From the NCBI RefSeq assembly GCF_014284125.1, contig NZ_JACOFX010000006.1, positions 186,001 through 250,000 of the forward strand: DNA of 64,000 nucleotides, written 5' to 3'. Numbering within the stretch: the stretch's first letter is position 1; every line of letters begins with the position of its first letter. Position numbers and translations under genes: made by a program. The stretch comes from Undibacterium umbellatum. GTDB taxonomy: Bacteria; Pseudomonadota; Gammaproteobacteria; Burkholderiales; Burkholderiaceae_D. Below are positions 24,763-34,605 of the stretch, piece by piece. Below the pieces are notes generated by a model. The model was given only the letters and a program-made list of their open reading frames with translations. It searched no databases and was not told the origin of the DNA.

Positions 24763-25932
24763 TCAAAATAAACGCCAGCAAAAGTGTTGCCAGTAAAAGT
24801 CGGCATTTCCACGCGCATCAAAGCGAAAACGTTTTTCTTGCCAGCCGAGAGCGAACAAGGATAGCACCTGATCATAATAGGCATCCGGCTTGATGGCTTG
24901 TGCTTGCAGGCGCAGTTGCTGTTGCACCAGCGTTTTTTGTACGCCGTTGATTTGCAGCAGGGGCAATAGGGCGGCACTGAATCCGCTGGAGCCCGGCCCA
25001 CTAATCTCGCCGCTGAGGATGTCGATAAACTCTGGCGGATAACCCTTGCTATCGACAAGTTGCAGCATGGGGCGCAGCAATTTAAGCAGGTTAGCTCTTT
25101 CCGCATCCTGGCTGGCCATCATGCCTGCCCAGAGATAAACCCGGATGGCGTTATAGCCACCCTGGCCTTTTTCCGCGCCCTGGCTATCTGGCAAGAAGCC
25201 TTTTTGCGCATCGTAAATAATCCAGTCGGCAGCATAGCCCTTGGGCGCGCTGCCTGCGATGAGACGCATGGCCGGAGCTAACATGCGCTTCCAGCGTTCA
25301 TCGCTTTCTTTTTGTTCAAACCAGCGCAACAAGGGCAGGGGCAGGTAGCTGGCATTCAGCTTCCATTGATTGTTAGGCAGATTGAAGCCAGTCGGGGCTG
25401 GTAACAAGCTCAGCCCCAGTCCTGGCAGTTCGGCGGTTTCTTCATTCAGTATTCTTAGTGCCAGCAAGCTCGATAGGGCAGAATAACGCTTGTCTTTCCA
25501 GACTTCTCCAGCGACACCCAGACTATAGGCTATCCACAAATCAGCATCAGAAGCCGGGTTCTTATCGATGACGCCCCAACTATTGTCTTCACGTTGTCCC
25601 CATTGCCAGGCGGGCAGGCGAGCTGTCAGGTCACCGGCTGACAGGTTGTTCTCGGTCCAGGTCAGAATGCGTTGAAAAGCGGCTTTATCATTGGCACTCA
25701 GGGCAAAGAACAGGGCGTACGCCTGCCCCTCGGAAGTCGTGGGCTTGCGTGGGCCGCTATGGTCGATTACTCGGCCGTCCTCAGCGATGAAAGTTTTTTT
25801 GAAGTGATCCCAGGCAGGCCAGGGATCATTGCATGAAGCTGCCAGTGCAACACCGGGCAGCATCAGCCAGCAGCTGAAAAAAATCAGCAAGCACTTGTAA
25901 AGCCGGGATAAGTCGTTCAAGGTGTTGAACAT
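24763..25932 (-). CDS. bcsZ: GH8 family endoglucanase, BcsZ-like
   Basis: A 389-residue secreted enzyme with a signal peptide (LLIFFSCWLMLPGVALA) and BcsZ-like sequence: CNDPWPAWDHFKKTFIAEDGRVID, PTTSEGQAYALFFALSAND (general acid Glu68), LPAWQWGQREDNSWGVIDKNPASDADLWIAYSL. In BcsZ the catalytic base lies in a YDAIRVYxW motif; here it reads GYNAIRVYLW, so Asn261 (codon 25150-25152) replaces Asp. GH8 enzymes with Asn here use another base or may be weak. No bcsA, bcsB or bcsC is nearby, so the gene is orphaned. It starts 89 bases after fabI ends. Confidence 0.87.
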   Translation of the reverse strand: MFNTLNDLSRLYKCLLIFFSCWLMLPGVALAASCNDPWPAWDHFKKTFIAEDGRVIDHSGPRKPTTSEGQAYALFFALSANDKAAFQRILTWTENNLSAGDLTARLPAWQWGQREDNSWGVIDKNPASDADLWIAYSLGVAGEVWKDKRYSALSSLLALRILNEETAELPGLGLSLLPAPTGFNLPNNQWKLNASYLPLPLLRWFEQKESDERWKRMLAPAMRLIAGSAPKGYAADWIIYDAQKGFLPDSQGAEKGQGGYNAIRVYLWAGMMASQDAERANLLKLLRPMLQLVDSKGYPPEFIDILSGEISGPGSSGFSAALLPLLQINGVQKTLVQQQLRLQAQAIKPDAYYDQVLSLFALGWQEKRFRFDARGNADFYWQHFCWRLF

Positions 25933-25958
25933 GTGGGAGATGTATTCATTTTACAGCG

Positions 25959-26002
25959 GCATTGCATGAGGGAAAGATCAATCTTATGCCTTCATGCAAT
26001 GC
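25959..26002 (-). terminator. Nested hairpin after fabI (terminator-like)
   Basis: GCATTGCATGA (25959-25969) and TCATGCAATGC (25992-26002) form a perfect 11-bp stem. Inside the loop AAGAT/ATCTT form a second small stem. It lies 20 bases beyond the fabI stop and before the GH8 gene on the same strand. No strong T-tract follows on the - strand, so it may be a processing or mRNA-stability structure instead. Confidence 0.5.
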
Positions 26003-26021
26003 TTAAACTGGCACAGGCCGA

Positions 26022-26816
26022 TTACTTATTGTAGGAATCAGCGTTGAGGCCCATGACATGCGAGAAGCCGCCATCGACGTAAGTGATTTCACCAGTAATA
26101 CCGTTTGCCAGTGGCGACAGCAGGAAGGCCGCTGTATTGCCCACATCTTCAATTGTCACATTGCGGCGCAGAGGTGCGTGCTCGGCAACAAAGCCCAGCA
26201 GTTTGCCAAAGTCCTTGATGCCGCTGGCAGCCAGGGTTTTGATAGGGCCAGCGGAGATACCATTGACGCGTATGCCTTTTTTGCCCAGGTGTTCTGCCAG
26301 GTAACGTACCGATGCTTCAAGTGATGCCTTGGCCATGCCCATGGTGTTGTAATGCGGGATGGCACGGATAGCACCCAGGTAAGACAGGGTCAGCAGGGCC
26401 GAGTCTTCACGCAGCAGTGGCAGAGCAGCTTTTGCCATGGCCGGGAAACTGTAAGCAGAAATGTCATGCGCAATGCGGAAAGCTTCACGGGAGAACCCAT
26501 CGAGGAATTCACCGGCAATTGCTTCGCGTGGTGCAAAGCCGATAGCATGTACCAGGCCATCAAGCTTGTCCCAGGATTTGCCCAGGTCAGCAAAAACCGC
26601 TTCAATTTGTTCGTCGCTGGCGACGTCGCAATCAAAGATCAGTTTGCTATCGAATTCAGCCGCAAAATCAGTAATCCTGTCTTTGAAACGTTCGCCTACA
26701 TAGGTAAATGCCAGTTCAGCGCCTTCGCGTTTGCATGCCTGGGCGATGCCGTAAGCGATGGAACGATTGGACAGCAAACCGGTGATCAGAATTTTTTTGC
26801 CTTGCAGAAATGCCAT
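26022..26816 (-). CDS. fabI: Enoyl-[acyl-carrier-protein] reductase (NADH), FabI
   Basis: A 264-residue short-chain reductase that catalyses the last step of each fatty-acid elongation cycle. It has the FabI-type nucleotide site [17 protein letters not shown], the phosphate-free NADH pocket, LVHAIGFAP, and active-site Tyr/Lys in [30 protein letters not shown] (Y-x6-K). [18 protein letters not shown] follows. ATG 26816 is chosen as the canonical [13 protein letters not shown] start. It is the triclosan-target type of enoyl reductase. Confidence 0.96.
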   Translation of the reverse strand: MAFLQGKKILITGLLSNRSIAYGIAQACKREGAELAFTYVGERFKDRITDFAAEFDSKLIFDCDVASDEQIEAVFADLGKSWDKLDGLVHAIGFAPREAIAGEFLDGFSREAFRIAHDISAYSFPAMAKAALPLLREDSALLTLSYLGAIRAIPHYNTMGMAKASLEASVRYLAEHLGKKGIRVNGISAGPIKTLAASGIKDFGKLLGFVAEHAPLRRNVTIEDVGNTAAFLLSPLANGITGEITYVDGGFSHVMGLNADSYNK

Positions 26817-27091
26817 GTTGACTCCAGGTAGGGCCGCATCAAGTCTATGGCCGGTCGGCAAAATGCCAGGCTAAACCTGCCCTTGATACGTTTTAAAATT
26901 TTTTGATACTGCACAAAGTGAGACTGGCCAACTTGTGCCCATACTCACAGTAGGTCGGAATTGTAGTGGCTAAGACCAAAACGGGCAAATATTAAGTGTG
27001 CTGCGATGGCAATAATGAACTTAATTTGGCAATTCCGGGCAATATTGGTACTGCAATTGCCCAGTTTTTGACTGAATGACTATCAATGCAG

Positions 27092-28678
27092 TTACTTATC
27101 TTGCTGGTTTGAAGTCTCCAATTCCTTCAATTGTTGCTCTGCATGCTTGTTGTCAGGATTTAATTTCAAGGACTGGCGGTAATTGACGATGGCCAGATCT
27201 TTGTTGCCGGCGACTTCATAAGCTTCACCCAGGCTGTCAAAGGCATTGAAGCTGTCCGTTGATAAGTGGGTGTTCAGTCTGAAAATCGCCAATGCTGCCT
27301 TGAGTTTATTCTGGCGCAATAATTCATAGCCCCAGGCATTCAAATCACTATCTTTAAGAACAAATTCTGGATTCAGTTTATGCAGGCTGTCATACAGCGC
27401 TTCGGCTCCCTGAAAGTCTTGTTTTGCCAGTCCCTGTATAAAACCGGAGCGTGTTGGCAGGGCACCTGGCAGGGCAGGCCGGTGTTGCACATACATCATA
27501 TGTGCAGGCGCGCCATTTTTGACTGGCGTCGTTTGCAAAAAGCGTTCGCTTTCTGTGTTGGCTTTGAGCTTTGCATTGAGAAATTCCAGCACATAGCGGC
27601 TGACCCAGGAATGTGCTAAACCTATTTCTTTACGCGTGTATTCAGAAAAATGCAGATCGGATCCCATGCGCAAGCTATCTGAAGCAAAGTCGACATGCTG
27701 CATCCATGGCATGGTGATTTTAATTAAATCCATGTATTTCATGCTATTGAGTGCTGAATAAGACATGTCCTGGTTACGCTGGCTCAGTTCTTCCAGTGAT
27801 TCATTTCCCCTGTGTATAAACAACGTCGGTACCGTGATTGATACTGCAGGAATCTGTTTGGCAAATTCAGTGAAACGGCGCAAGGAACCATCAAGGCTAA
27901 TCAGGGCAGAAATGCGGCTGTCTCTTGAGGCTGCAACAAAGTTGGCCATGCCGCCCCAACTGAAACCCATTACGGCAATTTTGGATAAATCTGCTTCAGG
28001 TACGGTCGACGCATAGGCGAGTAAAAATTGTATATCTCTGGCCTGGGCATCAAGGCCAGCCATATCGATGCTCACATTATTTGTCAGCGGGCCCTGGCTG
28101 GCGCTGGAAATAACGATGTAGCCATGGCTGGCCAGGTATTCAAAGTTATCGACGTTCTCCATCGCTTCGCCACCAGCGCCGGGGGCATAAATCAGGACAG
28201 GGTATTTGCCACTGGCTGGGGATGTGCCCTTGCTTGCACGCATGACAGCCTGGACTTCTGCATTGCCACGCTCGTTGCCAAATACGCGTAGTACTTTGTC
28301 AGTCTTTTCCTTGAGCTTACGCTCGATTTCAGCGCCAGGCAGCTGGAAGTCAGGCCTGGTCTCGGTCGTTCTCAGATAATCAATGAAACGCAGGGGCTTG
28401 CCTGGTTTATCTGAGGGATACCAGATCAGGGTTTGTACCGGGCGGGCACGTTCAGTTTTGATCGCTTCGCCAGTGACCAGATCATGCTTGCCCTTCATGG
28501 AGCGGCTGAAGTCATATTGCTGCACCAGGCGAAAACCGACAGCGTGTTTGCCATAGGCATTGGCGAGCTGGAAATTTGGTTCGGTGGTATTGGCTGAAGC
28601 CAATGTTGCTGCGAACAGGCAAAAGCCACTGGCGGCTTTTGCAATATGGCGCAGAAAAAATGAAGGCTGGCGTAGCAT
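27092..28678 (-). CDS. Secreted alpha/beta-hydrolase with C-terminal TPR
   Basis: A 528-residue protein with a signal peptide (HIAKAASGFCLFAATLASA), an alpha/beta-hydrolase core (PVQTLIWYPSDKPGKPLRF, VLIYAPGAGGEAMENV, nucleophile elbow VMGFSWGGMANF, VPTLFIHRGN) and about two C-terminal TPR units (AFDSLGEAYEVAGNKDLAIVNYRQSLKLNPDN). ATG 28678 is chosen for the signal peptide; in-frame ATGs at 28762 and 28795 would add 28 to 39 residues. A shorter relative lies at 60431. The substrate is unknown; it resembles platelet-activating-factor acetylhydrolase/dienelactone-hydrolase-like proteins. Confidence 0.82.
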   Translation of the reverse strand: MLRQPSFFLRHIAKAASGFCLFAATLASANTTEPNFQLANAYGKHAVGFRLVQQYDFSRSMKGKHDLVTGEAIKTERARPVQTLIWYPSDKPGKPLRFIDYLRTTETRPDFQLPGAEIERKLKEKTDKVLRVFGNERGNAEVQAVMRASKGTSPASGKYPVLIYAPGAGGEAMENVDNFEYLASHGYIVISSASQGPLTNNVSIDMAGLDAQARDIQFLLAYASTVPEADLSKIAVMGFSWGGMANFVAASRDSRISALISLDGSLRRFTEFAKQIPAVSITVPTLFIHRGNESLEELSQRNQDMSYSALNSMKYMDLIKITMPWMQHVDFASDSLRMGSDLHFSEYTRKEIGLAHSWVSRYVLEFLNAKLKANTESERFLQTTPVKNGAPAHMMYVQHRPALPGALPTRSGFIQGLAKQDFQGAEALYDSLHKLNPEFVLKDSDLNAWGYELLRQNKLKAALAIFRLNTHLSTDSFNAFDSLGEAYEVAGNKDLAIVNYRQSLKLNPDNKHAEQQLKELETSNQQDK

Positions 28679-28841
28679 ATATCGTTGCTTGCTTATATGC
28701 TTAAGTGAACTCTCCGAGCGGGCCATGCGTACAAAGGAAAACCACTTGCTTTGAAAATTCATGCGTCTACTTTCAAAAAAGCTGAGGCAGGCCATGTGCT
28801 ATCAGTGCCCGGCTTGATTTACGACTGGCCTGTGTTCAGGA

Positions 28842-30164
28842 TTAAAGTGCGAAGTACATTTCTTTGAGCAAGGCACCTGGCACGACTGCGCCGCCAGTAT
28901 GGCGTTCACCATAAGAGCGGTCATCCATGATGACCTCGGTTTCTTGTGTTAGTTTCAATAAATTATCACCGAGTATCCTGAATAAAGAATCATCAAAGCG
29001 CATGACATTGAGCGGCGCCTTGATCTCTCCGTTTTCTACCCAAAAAGTGGCGAAGCGTGTCATGCCTGTGATGCGGCAGGTAGCACGATCAGAAAAGTTC
29101 AAATACCAGAGATTGGAAATATAGATACCCGTGCCCAGCTCTTTGAGTATGTCCGCGTTTGCCAGTGTACCCGCGCGCATGATCAGGGATCTTGCTGACT
29201 CATCGTCCGGTGCCCCATTGGCGATCAAGCCAAATTCCTTGGCGCTGCGCGGTGAGATCATGCTGCCGCTCAGTTTGCCCGTCTGTATCAGGGGAATGAC
29301 GTCGGGTTTGATGAAGCCTTGCGCCTGAAAACCAGGCTCCAGGCCAGCACGGCTGTCTTCGCAGATATCCACCATGGCATGCATGCTTGCTTCGCCTGAC
29401 TGCAAGCGACGCAGGCAGCTATGGCGGGTACGCAAAGACTTTTCGGACAGACCACCCCAGTTGAGCATCATAATCAATTCATTCAATGCCGTCGGGCTGA
29501 GATAAGCCCGGTAATTGCCTGCCGCAACGGTGACAGGTGGTCGCGCCAGCAAGGCGAGCTTTTGACGGGCATCGGCAAATTTCTTCAGAAATTCAGCCTC
29601 ATCCCAATGGAAGCCTGCATAGTTGGATTTGACAGCTTTATCTGTTGAATGAAACAGGCTCCAGTCAAAATTGATATTGCTGGTTTCATACCAGTTGCGC
29701 TGGCCATAGGAATTGGCAAAGCCGCGATATTGCGTACCTGTGGTCAGCAGGCCCACCATGTCTACCCCGTTTGCTGCTGCCAGTATCTGCTCCAGTATGG
29801 CCGATGTTGGGGGCAGGGAAGATGGGAGGATTTGTACGCTGTTGTTAACTTCAGTGGCTATCATCAGGTGCGGGTCTGCTGGCAAGTCTGGTAATTGCGT
29901 ACGCAAATCTTCAATTGCAGCATTGATCCTCGGTAAATCCATTTCCGTTTCGCCGCTGAGATTGAAACTCATGGCCGCATGGGTTTGCCCCTTGATCAAT
30001 TGCAGGTTCAGTATCAGTTGCAAGACATGGCCAGGCTGGCGTATGGCGCTGCGGTTGAAACGGACAAAGTCACTGGACTCTGCCGACAACCAGGTGGTGC
30101 TGACTTCATTCGCCGCTAATTGCGTTTCTATATGTGCTGCCAGGGATAAAAAATAGTCTTGCAT
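28842..30164 (-). CDS. TldE/PmbA-type subunit of TldD-TldE peptidase
   Basis: A 440-residue protein of the PmbA/TldD family, most like the TldE half, which lacks the zinc-binding HExxxH and pairs with TldD to enclose and cut unfolded peptides. Visible family features are GVDMVGLLTTGTQYRGFANSYGQRNWYE, the central GNYRAYLSPTALNELIMML, and the C-terminal GTGIYISNLWYLNFSDRATCRITGMTRFATFWVENGEI. Its ATG overlaps the TldD stop by one base (30164), so the two are translationally coupled. The protein is somewhat diverged from E. coli PmbA. Confidence 0.87.
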   Translation of the reverse strand: MQDYFLSLAAHIETQLAANEVSTTWLSAESSDFVRFNRSAIRQPGHVLQLILNLQLIKGQTHAAMSFNLSGETEMDLPRINAAIEDLRTQLPDLPADPHLMIATEVNNSVQILPSSLPPTSAILEQILAAANGVDMVGLLTTGTQYRGFANSYGQRNWYETSNINFDWSLFHSTDKAVKSNYAGFHWDEAEFLKKFADARQKLALLARPPVTVAAGNYRAYLSPTALNELIMMLNWGGLSEKSLRTRHSCLRRLQSGEASMHAMVDICEDSRAGLEPGFQAQGFIKPDVIPLIQTGKLSGSMISPRSAKEFGLIANGAPDDESARSLIMRAGTLANADILKELGTGIYISNLWYLNFSDRATCRITGMTRFATFWVENGEIKAPLNVMRFDDSLFRILGDNLLKLTQETEVIMDDRSYGERHTGGAVVPGALLKEMYFAL

Positions 30165-31672
30165 CAGGCTTCGCCTCCAAATACTTCCACCTGGTCAAAC
30201 AGGCAGGCTGGTGAAGCGTGACCCACGCGTATGACTTGGGAAGGCTCGCCTTTGCCACAGAAGGGTGTGCCCATGACTGCCAGGGTGGATACATCACCCA
30301 CCATTTTTAGCGAGCGCCAGAAACTCTCTGAAATACCACGATAATTGGGATTCTTGACCAGTTCTTGCAATTTGCCATTGCGTATCATTTGCCCATATTC
30401 ACAGCCAAACTGGAATTTATTGCGTGAATCGTCGATGGACCAGGACACATTGGTATTCATCAGCACGCCACACTCAACACTGGCAATCATCTCATCGAGG
30501 CTGCTGCTGCCTGCTTCTATATTCAGGTTGGCCATACGGTCTATGGCCGGGCGGTTCCAGTCGCAAGCGCGCGAATTGGCGACACCTGCCATACCAGCGC
30601 GGGCTTGGGAAAGGGCGCTGCCCAAAGGTTTTTCCAGTATGCCGTTTTTGATGATCCAGGTTTTTTCTGCAGTACTGCCATCATCATCCCAGCCAAAGCT
30701 GGCAAATTGTTCGGCACGGCTGGGGTCATAGGTGACGTTCAGCAATTCAGAGCCATACTGGAAATGACCAAACATCTCTGGTGTGACAAAACTGGTGCCA
30801 GCAAAATTGCGCTCATCACCAAGGATGCGGTCAAGTTCCAGCGGGTGCCCTATGGATTCATGGATTTGCAGCATCATCTGTTCTGGCATCAGCAGCAAGT
30901 CCATGCGGCCACTTGGGCAGTTAGCTGCATGCAGTAGCGCTAGTGCTTCCTCTGCAATGCGCTTGCCCGCGCCATAAAAGCCGGATTGCTGCAAAACTTC
31001 CATACCACCCTGACGGCAAAAACCGTTGTATTGACCTCCGAGGCTACGGGTCTGGGTCTCTGATCCATCGTTGGCGGTAACGCTGAGATTCGGTATCAGG
31101 TAGTTGAATTGCTGATGTATGTCAGCACCAGCACTACTGATAAATAGTTGCTCAGTATGAGTCACGCCTATGGAAGCACTCCAATCTACAATCTTGTCGC
31201 TGAAATGCGATGCTGCAGACTCCTGCATTAGTAAGGCAATCAAGTCTTTCCTGGGCCAGATGGATGCGGCAGGACTTTGATACTGACCGATAATAGCAGC
31301 TTGCGGGATTTTGCTGAAGTTGGTGATCGTTTTACCTGCGCTGAGCCTGGCCCATTTCAAAGCATGCTGCAATGCGGTATTCAATCCATTGCGGGATAAG
31401 TCGCTGGTTGCGGCATAGCCGTAGCCACCATCATGAATAACGGTCAGCATCGCGCCATGGCTTCGGGCATTGCGCAGGGGTTGCAATACATTTTGCCTGA
31501 CCAGCAGTTCTTCACTGCGCTCATCCACTACACGCATGGAGAAAAAATCGACAGCGGGCATTAATTCCCGGAATAAACTTCTTAATGCTTCCAATCCTGA
31601 CTCCAGTAAATTTGCTGCATATGGATATGCGGGAAATTGTGCCCGTTTCGTCAAGCAACAGGCGAACGCCAT
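30164..31672 (-). CDS. TldD-type zinc peptidase subunit
   Basis: A 502-residue TldD-like metallopeptidase. The zinc site QIHESIGHPLE (HExxxH, near residues 271-276) is intact, with Glu as catalytic base. The C-terminal signature GTPFCGKGEPSQVIRVGHASPAC is typical. TldD/TldE degrade flexible peptides and mature microcins. ATG 31672 is used; a TTG at 31699 is also possible, and residues before MPAVDFF look less conserved. The gene follows the peptide-importer ATPase by about 100 bases on the same strand with no clear terminator between them, suggesting joint expression. Confidence 0.87.
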   Translation of the reverse strand: MAFACCLTKRAQFPAYPYAANLLESGLEALRSLFRELMPAVDFFSMRVVDERSEELLVRQNVLQPLRNARSHGAMLTVIHDGGYGYAATSDLSRNGLNTALQHALKWARLSAGKTITNFSKIPQAAIIGQYQSPAASIWPRKDLIALLMQESAASHFSDKIVDWSASIGVTHTEQLFISSAGADIHQQFNYLIPNLSVTANDGSETQTRSLGGQYNGFCRQGGMEVLQQSGFYGAGKRIAEEALALLHAANCPSGRMDLLLMPEQMMLQIHESIGHPLELDRILGDERNFAGTSFVTPEMFGHFQYGSELLNVTYDPSRAEQFASFGWDDDGSTAEKTWIIKNGILEKPLGSALSQARAGMAGVANSRACDWNRPAIDRMANLNIEAGSSSLDEMIASVECGVLMNTNVSWSIDDSRNKFQFGCEYGQMIRNGKLQELVKNPNYRGISESFWRSLKMVGDVSTLAVMGTPFCGKGEPSQVIRVGHASPACLFDQVEVFGGEA

Positions 31673-31770
31673 CTTGCCAGTGTTTGCAAGATTGGTCAAA
31701 AATATAAGTGTAAGGAGGTTTTTCAGACTGGAGCGGGCGAACCAGCAAGCAGCCGATTCGCCTGTGCAGC

Positions 31771-33471
31771 TTAGTGTTGCAGACCCTTGGGAATGGCATT
31801 GAGTAAAGTCTTGGTGTACGCCTGGGTAGGATTCAAATACAGATCATCTGAATTCGCCAGTTCGATAACCTTGCCCTTGTTCATCACCATGACCTGGTCG
31901 GCAATATATTTGACCACTGCCAGATCATGCGAGATGAAGATGTAGGACAGACCAAATTCTTCCTGCAAATCCTGCAGCAGATTCAGCACCTGCGCCTGCA
32001 CCGATACGTCGAGTGCTGACACCGATTCATCGCAGACCAGCACTTCCGGTTTCATCGTCAGGCAGCGCGCAATGGCGATACGCTGACGCTGGCCGCCAGA
32101 AAATTCATGTGGGTAGCGATGGAAGGCAATTGTTGGCAGGCCGACCTTTTCCAGCAATTGATAAGCCATGGCAGAGCGTTCGCTGTCGTTGGCGCCGATA
32201 TTGTGGATGTACATGGGTTCCATCAAGATCTGCCCCACAGTAAAGCGCGGGTTCAGTGATGCATAGGGGTTTTGAAAAATGATTTGTATGCGGCGCTTGT
32301 AGTGATGAAATTCCTTGTTCGACATGGACAGGATGTCCTTGCCTTCAAACAGAGCTTGCCCGGTGGTTGCCTGATGCAGGCGCATCAGTGTCAGGCCAAC
32401 CGTGGTCTTGCCAGAGCCTGATTCACCCACCACACCCAGAGTTTTGCCACGTGCCAGTTTGAAGGAAACACCTTCTACGGCCTTGAATTCTTTCTTGCCA
32501 AAGAAGCCTTCACGGGAGTAAAAGCTCTTGCCCAGATCCTTGACTTCCAGCACGATTTCTTCATCGCCTTTGAGGCCACGCGGGCGTTGTTTTTGCTCGA
32601 CCAGTGCGCCGTTATTGTTCATGAAGTCGGCAATCACCGGCAAACGCCATGGACGGGTATCCAGCGTAGGGCGGCAGTGCAGCAGCGCCTGGGTATAGGT
32701 ATCTTTCGGGCTTTCAAATATTTGTTCTACCGTGCCCGCTTCGCGGATTTCACCATTGCGCATGACGATGACATGGTCGGCAATTTCACCGACCAGTGCC
32801 AGGTCATGGGTAATGAACAGCACTGACATTTTGTGTTTAGTGCGCAGCGCATCGATCAGGTCGATGATCTGCTTTTGTATGGTGACATCCAGTGCCGTCG
32901 TCGGTTCATCGGCAATCAATAATTTGGGTTCGCAGGCTATCGCCATGGCGATCATCACCCTTTGTTGCTGGCCGCCGGACATCTGGCTGGGGTAGGCGTC
33001 GATCTTGTTCTTAGGATCGGGAATGCCGACTTCTTCCAGCAATTCTATCGAACGTTTGCGAGCCTGTTTTGCATCCATGCCCATGTGCAGACGCAAGACT
33101 TCAGCGATCTGGAAACCGACAGTAAATACCGGATTCAGCGAGGTCATTGGCTCCTGGAAAATCATGGATATTTCCTTACCACATAAATCGCGCCTTTCCG
33201 CAATGCTGAGCTCCAGCAGGCTGCGGCCTTCAAAAATGATTTTGCTTTCAGCGGCAATGCTTGAAGTATCTGGTGGCAGCAAGCCCATGACGGCCAGCGA
33301 GCTGACGGACTTGCCACTGCCGGATTCCCCTACCAGAGCGACGGTGGAATTGCGCGGTATTTCAAATGAAATACCCTTGACGGTTTCTACACTGTCTTTT
33401 TTATTGACGCGGAAAGACACTCGCAGGTTTTCTACTTTCAGCAAAGCTTGATTTGGGTTTTCTTGACTCAT
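31771..33471 (-). CDS. Peptide ABC importer, fused double ATPase (YejF/DppDF-like)
   Basis: A 566-residue protein with two complete ABC domains. The first has [16 protein letters not shown] (near residue 45), [15 protein letters not shown] and [13 protein letters not shown]; the second has [17 protein letters not shown] (near 345), [15 protein letters not shown] and [13 protein letters not shown]. Each ends with the oligopeptide-binding-protein-dependent C-terminal extension (e.g. [14 protein letters not shown] and [17 protein letters not shown]). One chain thus replaces the usual OppD/OppF pair, as in YejF. It energises the two permeases just upstream. Confidence 0.93.
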   Translation of the reverse strand: MSQENPNQALLKVENLRVSFRVNKKDSVETVKGISFEIPRNSTVALVGESGSGKSVSSLAVMGLLPPDTSSIAAESKIIFEGRSLLELSIAERRDLCGKEISMIFQEPMTSLNPVFTVGFQIAEVLRLHMGMDAKQARKRSIELLEEVGIPDPKNKIDAYPSQMSGGQQQRVMIAMAIACEPKLLIADEPTTALDVTIQKQIIDLIDALRTKHKMSVLFITHDLALVGEIADHVIVMRNGEIREAGTVEQIFESPKDTYTQALLHCRPTLDTRPWRLPVIADFMNNNGALVEQKQRPRGLKGDEEIVLEVKDLGKSFYSREGFFGKKEFKAVEGVSFKLARGKTLGVVGESGSGKTTVGLTLMRLHQATTGQALFEGKDILSMSNKEFHHYKRRIQIIFQNPYASLNPRFTVGQILMEPMYIHNIGANDSERSAMAYQLLEKVGLPTIAFHRYPHEFSGGQRQRIAIARCLTMKPEVLVCDESVSALDVSVQAQVLNLLQDLQEEFGLSYIFISHDLAVVKYIADQVMVMNKGKVIELANSDDLYLNPTQAYTKTLLNAIPKGLQH

Positions 33472-33480
33472 GATCTGTCC

Positions 33481-34596
33481 TTATTTCAACTTGGGGTCAA
33501 GCGCATCGCGCAAGGCATCGGTGAACAATGAAAATGCCGTCACCAGCACAGCCATCGCCGCGGTTGCGGCAACCAGTTGCCACCATTTACCCAAAATCAA
33601 TTCATTCTGTGCTTCATTGAGCATACTGCCCCAGGACACCACACCAACCGGCACGCCAAAGCCCAGGAAACTCAGGATAACTTCGGACTTGATAAAGCCG
33701 ACGACAAGGATGGATACCTGTACCAGTGCCACATGGCTGACATTCGGGAAGATATGCACGAACATCTTGCGCCAGTGCGAAGCACCGATGGCATCTGCTG
33801 CCCACACATATTCACGCGCCTTGTGCTTCATGTATTCGGCGCGTATCAGTCGGAATGGACCAGTCCAGCCAGTAAAGGCCAGAATCAGGATGATGGTGGT
33901 CACACCTTTTTGCTGCAATACAGCTGCGACTGAAAGTATCAGCAACAGGTAAGGGATGGAAGTGAAGATGCTATAAAACCAGTTGAAAAAGTCATCGACT
34001 TTTCCGCCAAAATAACCAGCCAGTGCGCCAAACATCGTACCCAGCAGTGTCGCCAGAAAGGCTGCAACCAGGCCAACGACGATGGAAGTCTCAGCACCCT
34101 TGATGGTTTTCTTGATAATGTCATGCCCCCACTTGTCGGCACCAAAGGGCAGGGTGGTCAGGCGGTCGGCCACGACAGCCTTGCCAGACTTGGCAAGTTC
34201 AGCGCGGATTTCTGCCATTTCCTTTGCCAGCGGGTCAGGGATGCCGTAATCATTGACGATGATTGCCTGATCAGCATCTGGCTGCTTGCGCAATTCACGG
34301 ATGATGTCAGCCAACGGGTCGAGAGGATTCTCAGGCGGTGGTGCTTCTACTTCTACTTTAGCTGCTACGTTTGCGTCTGCGCCAATAAAGCCGGGCGGGG
34401 CATAGCTGACACCGCTTTCCTGTTCCCAGTCAGCGGCAATGATACCGGCAGCGGACAGGGTAAGAGTCAATAAAAAGGCAGTCACAATCGCCATGGCGAT
34501 CATGGCGACCTTGTCGGCGCGCAGGCGGCGCCAGGCCAGGGCCCACAGCCCGGGCGAAACAGTTTGAACAGTTGGATTGGTGATAGTCGTGCTCAT
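33481..34596 (-). CDS. Peptide ABC importer permease (OppC/YejE-like)
   Basis: A 371-residue inner-membrane permease. An N-terminal helix (VAMIAMAIVTAFLLTLTLSAAGII) is followed by an extended periplasmic insert of about 110 residues rich in Glu/Pro (VEVEAPPPENPLDPL). Then comes the transport core GAETSIVVGLVAAFLATLLGTMFGALAGYFGG and the EAA loop REYVWAADAIGASHWRKMFVHIFPN, ending ALRDALDPKLK. The insert makes it longer than OppC (about 300). It starts 9 bases after the other permease ends and 9 bases precede the ATPase. Confidence 0.92.
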   Translation of the reverse strand: MSTTITNPTVQTVSPGLWALAWRRLRADKVAMIAMAIVTAFLLTLTLSAAGIIAADWEQESGVSYAPPGFIGADANVAAKVEVEAPPPENPLDPLADIIRELRKQPDADQAIIVNDYGIPDPLAKEMAEIRAELAKSGKAVVADRLTTLPFGADKWGHDIIKKTIKGAETSIVVGLVAAFLATLLGTMFGALAGYFGGKVDDFFNWFYSIFTSIPYLLLILSVAAVLQQKGVTTIILILAFTGWTGPFRLIRAEYMKHKAREYVWAADAIGASHWRKMFVHIFPNVSHVALVQVSILVVGFIKSEVILSFLGFGVPVGVVSWGSMLNEAQNELILGKWWQLVAATAAMAVLVTAFSLFTDALRDALDPKLK

Positions 34597-34605
34597 GAAT
34601 GATCC

